DNA of 64,000 bases from Gibbula magus (lineage: Eukaryota; Mollusca; Gastropoda; Trochida; Trochidae): positions 29,393,860-29,457,859 of the forward strand of contig OW388293.1 in NCBI GenBank assembly GCA_936450465.1. Direction: 5' to 3'. The position numbers were made by a program, and so were the translations under genes. The notes under the pieces were generated by a model, which was not told the origin of the DNA, made no database searches, and saw only the letters and a list, made by a program, of their open reading frames with translations. Shown here piece after piece: positions 1 to 10,120 of the stretch (positions are counted from its first letter, which is position 1; each line of letters opens with the position of its first letter).

Positions 1-1296
1 AAAGAATATATAGCTTCAAAGGTATTTTCAATGATGCAGCTTCCGGTTTTGAACTGCTGAGAATTCCATTTACGTATTAAACAGTTTTCAATAGAAGAAA
101 GTCAGATTACAATTAATAGAATCGTCTGTAATATCAGAGTTTATGACCGTCTACTGTGAAATTGAATACCTGACGTTATTTGGCAAAGACTGCCTCCTAT
201 TTTCAGTTTTTGAAGTTTTACAAACGATTCACATCTGTTACATTTTACATTGCGTACTCAATGTGTTTTCAAGCTGATTATTTTTTGCTTGTCTTACACG
301 CCGTTACACAATGTTTTAATTACATCATGTTCCATATTGTATACTCGTGTCTGATCTCACAAATTCACCAACACTATTTATCTACTCCATCACTTACAGG
401 AAATTAGTTTTACGTACAAACACATGCCAAAATGCTGATGGTAACGAAACCTACCTATGTGCAATTAAATATGCATCAGTTCACTCTTTTGGGGGCAATG
501 ATGCACAAAGCCAGCGGAAACACACATACATAAACGAACATGTGATAAGAACAACATATGATGTTATGATTTAAGGTACAGTAGTCATACAAACCGACCA
601 AAAGCATAAGTATCACATATGAAAACTGTAAACATCCAAAAAGGAATATCAATAAAACCTTAAAAGGAGGGTTCTATCGGGGTATTGTTTGTGGAAATGA
701 AATTCGAGAGGATATTCCTGTTTACACATATATGTTATAAATACATTATCAAAACACACTCAAATTGAAAGATAGTAATAAAGGTTATGTTTTGATGAAT
801 TTATATTTCACAACTTGATAAACACAAGCGCACATTTGTTGAAAAATATAAAAATATGAACTGAAGCCATTCATCGGCGCAGCGAGTGGGGAAAACACCG
901 CTACACCATAACAGCAAAGTGTTTTTTAATGTTATGACATGTTACGTCTTACTATGTGAATACTCTATTAGTGTAAATCTTTAGTTGTTAAAAAGTTGCA
1001 AAACTACAATACATCGTACAATATAGCGTGTTTCCATTTCACACAATGCAAAAATATCCAATATGGCGACAGAACCATCCCTTTAATATCCAGTTGTCCC
1101 AAAACACTTAGCATATGAGCAAATTTCAAACGTATATTCGTCCTTGTCCTAGAAACAAGCTGTATACAGCTAGATATCTACCTGGCCATCACCAGTATTA
1201 ACGATTTCGATGTCGGCAATTTTTGTTCTTATTTTTAAAACTATTATGACTTTGAACGCATGCATTCTGTGAAGTTTGAAAACACATTTGTCTGCA
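1..1296. other. Gene-free AT-rich DNA
   Basis: Only short chance reading frames of up to 75 codons without splice context or recognisable motifs are present. I see nothing annotatable. Confidence 0.5.
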
Positions 1297-1300
1297 TTAA

Positions 1301-1648
1301 AGGGGCAGTAGCACGTTTTTTGCAAAAATAATTTTTTCAAATTTCCCATTTATAATGATAGTTTATGTCATTTAAATTTACTTTAGAGGGTTAAACATCT
1401 TATTACACAAACCAATTATCCGTAGTGGTAATAGCGATGTTCTGTATAAAACAAAAATTGCATGGCGGCCATTTTATTGTGAACACATTTTATTATTTCG
1501 AAGTACAAAAAACGATTCCCACGGCTTTACTAAACTCTGTACACTCATTTTTAACTTGATTGTCGGAAGAGAGAAGGGTGTTTTACTATTTGTGATTTCA
1601 AATATATTTCATCGACTTATTTGAGCGAAAAAACGTGCTACTGTCCCT
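1301..1648. mobile_element. MITE-like element flanked by TTAA
   Basis: The left end AGGGGCAGTAGCACGTTTTT is matched in inverted orientation by the right end (AAAAACGTGCTACTGTCCCT); the first 15 bases differ at one position. Each end abuts TTAA (1297-1300 and 1649-1652). The 348-bp interior has no coding capacity. TTAA duplications are typical of piggyBac and Kolobok DNA transposons, so this is probably a non-autonomous relative. The superfamily assignment is inference. Confidence 0.75.
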
Positions 1649-2099
1649 TTAATCCAAATATATTTTATGATAATGTAAGTTAAGTTTGTAACGTTTCCTC
1701 TCAGAAGTGCAGATTTAGTAACAAATGAAAACTAGCTGTCAGGAAATGTTAAAGTTCAAGAACATAATGTTTATGTTTATAAAGTCAACCAGTAAAGCAA
1801 ACAATGTTTAACAATTCAACATAAACATGTTTATCATTCAGTCATGACATTGTTACATACAATAAAGAACAAATCGAAGTCACGAAAAGAGAGACGAAAT
1901 TAATGGCCTGAGCTGCAAATATATACCGCGAAATGCACTAGAAAGCTTTGGTAACACTCATTTATTTCTCATTTTGTTTTTCTTTAATGACATAGCAAGT
2001 TAACTCTTTAAAAGTATTGCAGAATTTATTGCAATTCAAATGTGTTTTTTTTTTTATCTTAGTGCAAAACAAATCTGTTTATTCTTTTTTAATTCCCAG

Positions 2100-2572
2100 A
2101 TTCGTCAGACTACTGGGCCGTTTAAACCTAAATGAGGTAATAAACGATCTAACCACATTATGCAAAAGTGTCGTTGAGGGATATCAAGCTGAAATACGGA
2201 CCACTTCCATTAATAAATTTCTCGCTCTAGATTCGACTTGCTATTGAAGTACGAGAGGTAAATGTAAATCGATTTGACAAAGGTGACGACCAAATGGACG
2301 ATCTTAAACTAATTAATGTGCAACATGTGCGTCATTTGATCCTAAGGTTTCACTGGAGGAGAGTGTCATCAGTTATTGTTGACGACTGAACTTCAATGAA
2401 GATGAATAACTTCACGGCCGTAACGAAGGCTGATATTTTCTGTGCTAAGATTTGGAAGTTTCGTGATCTAATCGGTAAATCAGAAGCTAGGTTTCAAAAT
2501 GAACGTCCGATGCCAACAACAGATGACTTGTCGCGTTTGCAGCGGTACGTTACTACCTGCTAAACGAAGACA
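2100..2572 (+). pseudogene. Decayed, unidentified coding patch
   Basis: Three consecutive protein-like stretches lie in different frames. The first is about 2100-2247 (contains FVRLLGRLNLNEVINDL). The second is about 2228-2388 (contains INVQHVRHLILRFHW). The third is about 2395-2562, starting MKMNNFTAVTKAD and ending at TAA. A pyrimidine-rich AG precedes the first stretch. The succession of frames looks like one old coding sequence broken by indels, perhaps part of a transposon. I do not recognise the family, and chance open frames of this size are common here. Confidence 0.25.
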
Positions 2573-2579
2573 GATTTTA

Positions 2580-3390
2580 AATTAAGTCTTTAGTCAACTG
2601 TCTCAAGTCCTGTACTACAATCCCCATCATAATGACATTATCCGAGTAGACAACTTTGCTTTTCGCTTGAATATAATGAACTTGATCTATATCAGTCTGA
2701 TGAAAATCGACGCTGTTCCGAGGAATTCAGGAATTGTTTTGAAAGCATTCGAGCAGGATAGCTGTTTGGAGTTATCTGCCCCTAGCTTCTAGCACCGAAA
2801 GCTTTTGTTGGAGGTCCTGTGATTCGTTAACTGAATTGCGTAAGGGCATGGGAGTCTACGGGCTGTTTTCAGATATGAATCTATATTAAGACTGGAAAAC
2901 ATCGTTCCTACATATAATAAATGCAATTTCTCCGGGATTTGTTAGGTCGCAACAATCTGCGAACAATTAAGTGTATACATTTTAATGTATACATTTCAAC
3001 ATACTCGGTGGCTCTTTAACAAAATGTACAAAATCAACTTCGATTTGCAGCATCGACTCGATCACCTTCGACAGGTACATGTATGTTTGATTTCTGATTT
3101 CATTCTCATAAATCGGTTAATCATTTGCAAGTTTGATAGCTTTCCAATGTCAAATTACACATATATTTTGTAATTTATCGGAGCAGGCATGATGAAATTT
3201 ATAATCAACTTGTGAATGGGACAAAATCATCGCTACTCTACTCTACAGACAGACAGACGATTGCTTGTTTTGTTATGCTAACATTAATAACAGCCCATTA
3301 ATTATATATGTCTTTAAATTTTTAAAAAGTAAACTTGACAAGCGATAGGTGAAAGAATACTTTTAAGTATAAATTGAATAATACCAATTC
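2580..3390. other. Gene-free DNA
   Basis: No credible coding region is visible. A short CAGA-rich run lies at about 3245-3258. Confidence 0.4.
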
Positions 3391-3394
3391 ATGG

Positions 3395-3445
3395 CATTGT
3401 AAATTCCCTTCTCACGGCAATAAAGTTTTATCTTATCTTATCTCA
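3395..3445 (+). repeat. Probable retroposon 3' tail
   Basis: The segment contains AATAAAG followed by a short run of TTATC pentamers. This is the usual look of a LINE or SINE 3' end with a simple-repeat tail instead of poly(A). The body of the element is not recognisable upstream. Confidence 0.35.
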
Positions 3446-4254
3446 CACATGATGTCAGTGGTTCTGAAGAAGAAGTCGAAAAAGCGACGGACGGGATGCC
3501 ATCGCAACGGGACGGGGTGACATCGGGCCATCATGCCTGACAAAAGAAAATTGTGTACGACTGCTACGGGTTAACCTTCCAACATGTACAGAAAAATTAA
3601 CTCGGTCCAAAGCTTCATCTGACAATTTGTCGATTGCCATGCATGCAATGGTTAAGGCGTATGCAATTGCTCTGGGGGGTCGTTACACAAAACAAAATTT
3701 ACACTAAGGTTGACCTTAGTGCCATACTTGAAGGCTACCTTAGTGATTTACAGTTAGCTAAGTGTTTTTGTGAATTTTGTGAATCATGATTTGTAAATGA
3801 TACAAATGAGTTCAACTCAGTATAGTCCCTTGATACATATTCAGTGCTTGAATAACAAACTCAAACACCACGGTACATCAGGTATGTTATTCATATAGAA
3901 ATCAACACCAATTTCACACTTTTTACAACATCACTATTGGGCTTACTTCTGTTATATCTAAGAATTATGACATTTGTTTATTTCCTCTCGCCCTCGATTT
4001 GTCACGGTTTCAAAGTTGGGCATAGCCTCTAAAAGTGACTTGAACTCCTCGGTATTGGCGCCTTCTCTGAGTGTTGATAAGTATTCCTTATAGAGGGCTG
4101 GTATACGTTAATATGTCTTTGCTTTCAACGTGATGTGCTGTAACGTCTGGCGCACCTTACATAATAAACCGGTTATCATTACAATTCCTTAAATAGTATA
4201 CCGACTTAAACTAAACTTAATGACATGCACGCCGTATGGGTGAATGAGTAATGG

Positions 4255-4326
4255 ATAACACCTGAATGCGAGGGCGTTCTAGCAAAGGCCTCTCTTTGCT
4301 AGAACGCCCGAGAATGAGGGTGTTAT
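4255..4326. repeat. Foldback palindrome
   Basis: There is a perfect 16-bp stem (GGGCGTTCTAGCAAAG, 4272-4287, against 4294-4309) with a 6-nt loop. An imperfect outer extension pairs ATAACACC (4255-4262) with GGTGTTAT (4319-4326). It is probably a small foldback element; no gene is attached. Confidence 0.75.
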
Positions 4327-4479
4327 CTCTTTTATATACCGAAAACAGACAAACATAAGTGCAGTTGTTTAAATGTTTAACTGCAGGTGGTCCAAGTAAA
4401 ATACAGCGTACATAAAATATCATGGAAGTTCTCTGGCAACAGGATATTGACCAACAATCAACCCTTCTCAGTCACCAAT

Positions 4480-4550
4480 CTTTCGTAGTCTAGTGCTAGA
4501 GCCTTGGGCGAAAGGTTGCGGGTTCGGATCCCGCATTGTCTGCTATGAAA
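4480..4550 (+). repeat. tRNA-like SINE fragment
   Basis: GCGGGTTCGGATCCCGC at about 4519-4535 has the form of a tRNA T-arm (pol III B box), preceded by a weak A-box-like TAGTCTAGTGCTAGAG. No cloverleaf with a paired acceptor stem can be drawn, so this is read as a SINE head and not a tRNA gene. Confidence 0.4.
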
Positions 4551-4634
4551 ATGTAAAACTTGGTAATTTTGTGGGTTTATCATCTTACTAAATGGGACTA
4601 AGAATTTATTGGGTTCAAGGAATTGTACTTGGAG

Positions 4635-4717
4635 GGCCTTATACTGGATAATACCCTCTTGAAAGGTTATTATTCTGTCTAAGGCCCTCCCAGAAGGGTA
4701 TTATCCAGTATAAGGCC
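4635..4717. repeat. Palindrome with 23-bp perfect arms
   Basis: The arm 4635-4657 is the exact reverse complement of 4695-4717 (core ACTGGATAATACCCT), separated by 37 nt. Related GGCCCT and AAGGCC fragments sit in the loop and just outside. A foldback or MITE relic is likely. Confidence 0.7.
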
Positions 4718-4739
4718 TTCTCAATAGGGATTGTAAGGC

Positions 4740-5320
4740 CCTGGATCCTTTCGTAGGGAAGTTCTCTCGGAAAAACAACTGGATTCAAAGAGAGTTAAAT
4801 GGGCCTTGAGGTTGTATATAAGCATGAATATACACTCAGTTATCTTTAATAAATGAATCATGACATTCATACAACATTTTCCCAAATATGCAGTATACGA
4901 AATGATGAATCAGTTCTAATAATACATTTCTTTATCTTGTAATCAAGTTGCCTTACACCGACACAAATGGTATAAGGTGAAAAATAGACGTTGTCATGAC
5001 ATCGTAAGTACATGCACATGACAAATTCTGATATTGGTATGTTCATTTACCCATCCGTAGAAAAATAACAATCAAGGTAGCTGTACAGATGTTTTTGTCA
5101 AAACCCAAGTAGCTGTTGTTGATGATGAATTAGTAAACTTATTCAGAGTTCATTATCTGATTTTCACAAATACTTTCAATAATCAGAAAAATCAGCTATG
5201 AAAAGAACACACAAACAAACATAAATATCATTGTGGACAGGGCGATAGATGCGATGTGATTACGTCATCTTTTGTTGACGCTGTGGCGCTGCACTCTTTT
5301 GTTGTATATCTTTATTAATC
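4740..5320. other. Gene-free DNA
   Basis: No supported gene, RNA or repeat structure is seen. Confidence 0.4.
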
Positions 5321-5323
5321 ATT

Positions 5324-5685
5324 TTCCTCCCAATTTCCAATGTGGGAACATGTGCTTTAAACCCTCGTTAAAACAATAAATTATATTTTATTCTGACAGT
5401 TTTGATGTTGACATGATTACGCACAACTTGGTAGGTCATACCAGTTTGTAACATTTTTACTGTATAATGACGATGTCCCCAAAATGGGTAAAAAATCTGT
5501 TTTATACGAAAACATATAGCGGTTTATTTATTAGATTTGAAATGTTATGAACATTATTTTGTTGATATTTTCTAATAGACAAATGATGTTGCTATAACAT
5601 TAAAACAATTCGTTTTAAAAGTAAAACTAAGAATTTAAATGAATGATTAAAGTTGATTGTTCCCACATTGGAACATTGGGAGGAA
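5324..5685. mobile_element. Inverted-repeat element (MITE-like)
   Basis: The left arm TTCCTCCCAATTTCCAATGT (5324 on) is matched in inverse by ATTGGAACATTGGGAGGAA ending at 5685. Both arms continue inward into a GTTCCCACAT/ATGTGGGAAC hairpin motif. ATCA occurs just outside both ends but at slightly different spacing, so the target duplication is uncertain. A third copy of the hairpin motif lies at about 6188-6216. Confidence 0.5.
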
Positions 5686-8609
5686 GATCACAAAAGTTAT
5701 TTAAAATGGATAAAAGAATAAAAACATGACAACATATCAGTCTAATGATTTCTTTTAAGGTTATTTGGGTTAGTAGGGAGGTTGCTTCTTGGTTCCTTGC
5801 TTTTGTTAATTTTCCATTTTCTGGGTTACACTGGCAACATAACTTTGGTTTCTGGAACTTCGATGCAACAATTTTTCCAATATTATGTGCCGACCCTTAA
5901 GGAAAACGATTATTATTGCAGATATTGTCATTGTTTTGAAGCTAATTGATTAAGTGTAACATTCTGTTATCCAGAAAATAATCTTGTTCGTTAGTACTTA
6001 ATTATACATTTCCTGTGTTTCGGACATTTTACACAAAATGTGGATACAATTTCAACATGTATCATTATGCATCATCAATGAGACTTATATGTGCATTTCT
6101 AGTTGTGAATTATTATGTTTACATACACTTTGACCAAATAAAAGTTCATATTTCAAATATTATTCAATTTGATGTATTTTTACGATAACTGTTCCAATGT
6201 TCCCACATAGGAACATACAAATATCTCAAAGACTATGAGTCGTATCAGTATACAATTTTGGAATTGCCTTTTCTACATCATTCTGAGGCCATATTATGAA
6301 AATTAAACGATGACAATGGGATACAGTAGTGGGATAATTATGGTTAACAAAGTTAAATAACATGAGCATATGTTAGCTACTTGATGAGTGAGCTTGAACT
6401 TGTTACGGCATATGAGACACAATTTCACAAACTTGATTAAAATGACTTATGTTGAAAACTAAAAGACAACCAAAACAGCCATCCACGGAACAGATTCACT
6501 TTTGGACAATTCGGGAGTGTGACTTTATAAACATTTATGGCACAGTAAATTATCTTTTTATATGTTTATAGCCAGCGTTCCAAATCATTAGTTATTGACT
6601 CTAAAGTTTAATACAAGAAGGCTGTCTTTCCTTGGTAAGCTTTTATGTCCGTTTTATTGTTCTGAATCTTCTCAATAACAACCTGTAATTTGGAAACCTA
6701 AACGTCACTAATATTAGGTGTTATGGTACAGACACGGTTATGGCATATTTAATTTAGTGAGGGCTTCAACCAGCTGTGAGATAATATCACTAGATTCTGT
6801 GAATGTTTCTTGAAGGGGGCAAGTCGCGATTATTGTTGCTGAACTTCACTAATAGCTGCTTGCTAGTCTATGCTCAGAACCAATTGCCACCAGTTAATGT
6901 CTACAAAACATTATTTGTGTATAATTTTAACACTTTTGAGAATAACATTGTGTTAATCTGTCATCTTCATAAATATTAACTATTGGAAACGTATATTCTT
7001 ACAAACGTCTTTTAAATATAATTATGTTCTTCATTGGTTAATGTGTTTATCACGTATACACAGTTTTTTCCAGTTGTTTGATATTGCCCTTGTATAAGAC
7101 CACTTAAAGGCAATGATCTACACACGTAAAAAGACATATCAAGTGAACATAATATGTTAAAACATGTAAGCGGTTTATTTGTATAGAAGTTATCTATACG
7201 GATACATACATCATACATATGTTATGCTCTGACTATTTCCACATAGTGACATAGTCAAGAAACTGGACAAAAAAGTGACAAAGATGCATTTCTTGAAGTA
7301 TGAACGTTACATTACTCCAAATTATACAGGTAAAGCATACCTCATTCGGTAAAACAAGGAAACTTTCTAGACGAAGTGAACCATGCAGTTAACGTAAATG
7401 TCAGAAAATCTAAACCAGGTTTCATCTCGTCATAACAATTTCTCGAAATTAAGATTAACATCGAATCCTACCATGTGTCAATTCACAGAAGCAGTATTAG
7501 GACGTGTTCTGCAAAGTTTGCAAAAGCCGAAATCAAATTAGTTATTTAACCAAAAAGTAGGTTAGCGCATTGACCTAGTACTCATCAGTAAAAATATAAT
7601 ATACGACTCACAAATGAATAACTCGGAACCTAAAGTTAAATGAGTTAAAGACAATTTGCTTTTGAGCCAAGTCCAAGTTGAAACGGTTTTAACAAATCTT
7701 TATCTAAAATGCAAGTCATTTCAATATTTTTTACTTTAAATTTTGTTAAGTGTTTCTTCATTTCATTATGGACGCGTAATGGCGTTAATTTGTGTATAAA
7801 GAATATGGTGCTTGAAAGTAAAGTTTGCTGACGCAGCATCTTCTGTTACAATATTGATATATGCTTTAACTAAGACATGCAGATGACAAAAGTATCGTTT
7901 TTTATCACCTCGGAGGTTAATGTTTCCTGCCGATTCTGAAAAAACATATCTGGGAATATGAAGAAAAAGGAAAGTGAAAAAAACTCGTATATTTTGTACA
8001 GGAGATGAGTGATAAATTAAATATACGTATTGTTTAATTGCGCATGCAGTTAATTTACTTCAAAATGCTAAATAACAGGTAAATCGATAAATGACTTTCA
8101 TTTAAGTTTAATCTTTTTTGTTTTCTATCATTCTTTCAAAAACGTTTTTTAGATGTCTTAATCAGTATTTTTACTTTCATATACAATCAATCATGTTTGT
8201 TTTGTGTCTTTCACTTCCCTTAAATAAAATAATCATAATAATATGTTGGTTATAGTGTCATTACATAAACTTTATTGGACATTCCCAACAATAATTAGTT
8301 CAACATAGTTTTGTTATCGAAAATTGTATTGTATAGTATGAGTTATTCTTCACAATTGAGGTATTATTCTGATAAATTTAGCATCTGTAGTATCCTCTTC
8401 ACAGTAATAAAAGTAAAGGACAACTGAAATTAATAACTCTCTTTTCCCCTGAATTTTAACTTAAATGTGAATGTCCCCAACAAACACCAATGTATTAGTT
8501 GACATGGGAAGCTTCGAAAGCAATATCATCCCTCCAGAAGTGAATTAATATAAGAAAAATAAACGCGGTCCGTGGAATCGAGGGTTATATGCTCCCAGTT
8601 AATTATTGT
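5686..8609. other. Gene-free DNA
   Basis: Short frames of 64-68 codons occur on the minus strand (7012-7218, 7645-7839), with no domain, signal peptide or splice context. I see no gene. Confidence 0.45.
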
Positions 8610-8613
8610 GAAT

Positions 8614-9059
8614 TGTAATATATAGGGGATATCTCTACCATTCTCGTATATTTTATGAGTGCTTCATTAACTTTGTACCATCCAAAACCTGTCAGAATTT
8701 ATAAAATATTTGGTAATCAATTATGTTAACCTATTTGTTAATTGCAACATTTACTCATAATCTTTTGATGAACAAGAAATTAATATTTGGATTGTGTAAA
8801 ACTATAATAATACTTTGTGTGTCGACTGACAACTGCATTGTGCTGGAATCAAGACATTAATAAGTTGTATTCTATATGTTTTGTGCACTGACTTTGATGA
8901 CGTCATTGATTTTGTTGTTGAAAAAGATGGCTGATTGAAATAAACGGCAGTAAACGACACGGAGAACGTTCATGTTTTAATTCAAGTTTGTGGGGGAAAA
9001 TGTCGATCCTTGGTACGCAGCACGTACAGTCCTGGACTCGTCTGCGCTATTCTACTACA
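8614..9059 (+). repeat. 5' LTR
   Basis: 446 bp, TG...CA. It contains TATAAAA (8700-8706), a perfect CRE palindrome TGACGTCA (8898-8905) and AATAAA (8939-8944), the likely promoter, enhancer and poly(A) elements. Their use is inferred from sequence only. Confidence 0.93.
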
Positions 9060-9078
9060 TGGTGGAGAATCCGGGGAC
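9060..9078 (+). other. Primer-binding site
   Basis: TGGTGGAGAATCCGGGGAC directly abuts the 5' LTR and starts with TGG, the complement of the tRNA CCA end. The primer tRNA was not identified. Confidence 0.75.
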
Positions 9079-9165
9079 AATTAAGTGACAATTATTTGCC
9101 GTGATCTTGTAACCAACTGAACTTTCAAAAGCACGTGTTCTCCCTCGTGGTCTCGCTTTGTCACC

Positions 9166-10087
9166 ATGGACAAATTCATCTTTCGAAAATTTTATGGACT
9201 CTCAAGTGAGGACGGCGAGCGCTTCCTCGCTGATTTTGAGGCTTTCAGCACCCTGAAACAGCTGAATGGCCCGGTCAATGACAATCGAAAAGTGGCCGCT
9301 TTCACTCTACAATTGGAAGGGCCAGCCGCCACCTGGTATCGCAACCTGCCGGATCGGTACAGGCAAAACTGGCTTAACGTCTCACGTGCGTTTTCTGTGA
9401 AATATATAGACTATGATCCCCAAGACAATCCGAATGTTGTGGCAGAGACTGAACTTTATAACCACTTAAGTTTGCAGGATGGACAGCCCATCGAAGTTTT
9501 CCATGCTAATATTGTGGAGAAGGGGAGGAGACTGAGAAAAACCAACGCAGACATGATTGCAAAGTTTATTGAAGGACTGCCTGCCAAACTTGCTTTCTAT
9601 GTGAGGGCAGCACGCCCAGATTCCCATGAAGCAGCGCTCACCACCGCTAAAATGGGAGAGGCATATGGGTACAGACTAAACACAGATTTTGCCACCCCAG
9701 GGATTAAAGTTTGTGCAGCGAAGGCTGATGACAACCGTGCGTTGGGTGAACTTCAGGAGCAGGTGAGGTCGTTGACCGAGGTTATTCGACGTTTGCAAAT
9801 GAGTGCTGGAACTGGAAGAACTCATCAGACAACAATACCCACCATATAATCAACAACATCATCAACAACATCATCAACCACAACAGCTACAACAACAGCG
9901 TTCCCGACAGTCGCAAGACCAGTGGGGCTGTGCCAAGTGCCACTCACCTGGACATTGACCAGACCATTGCAACATGCAAGATGGACAGAATGGCCGTCGC
10001 GACTTAACTTGTCAGGTCTGCCGTCAGGTTGGACATTCTGCAAAGTGCTGCAAACTTGTTACTTTTCGCCAACAGGGAAACATGTAG
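9166..10087 (+). pseudogene. gag: gag polyprotein (capsid and nucleocapsid), broken
   Basis: The frame opens at ATG 9166 (MDKFIFRKFYGLSSEDGERF) and shows a Retrotrans_gag-like capsid region including LEGPAATWYRNLPDRY. It stops at 9847-9849, but the reading continues in the +1 frame. A Gln/His-rich linker (about 9842-9910) leads into two CX2CX4HX4C zinc knuckles (Cys at 9929, 9938, 9968 with His 9953; Cys at 10010, 10019, 10049 with His 10034). An indel therefore lies between about 9803 and 9846. A TGA (9956-9958) also sits inside the first knuckle. The nucleocapsid frame ends at TAG 10085-10087, just past a slippery site. Gag would assemble the particle and bind element RNA. Confidence 0.88.
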
Positions 10088-10120
10088 AGCCCCAGATCGA
10101 GTCAGTGCAAGTTCTAGGGG
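10075..10120 (+). promoter_or_regulatory. Programmed -1 ribosomal frameshift site (gag-pol)
   Basis: The heptamer G GGA AAC (10075-10081) lies in the nucleocapsid frame, one codon before its stop. Slipping back one base enters exactly the frame of pol. After an 8-nt spacer, CCCC (10090-10093) can pair with GGGG (10117-10120), a possible stimulatory stem. X XXY YYZ heptamers of this form are established -1 frameshift signals in retroelements. Use here is inferred. Confidence 0.75.

Noticed and set aside
9922..10074. Start of pol at 9922 (GTG)
   Set aside because: This part of the frame overlaps the zinc knuckles, which are encoded in the other frame. Pol is better explained as starting by a -1 shift at 10075-10081.
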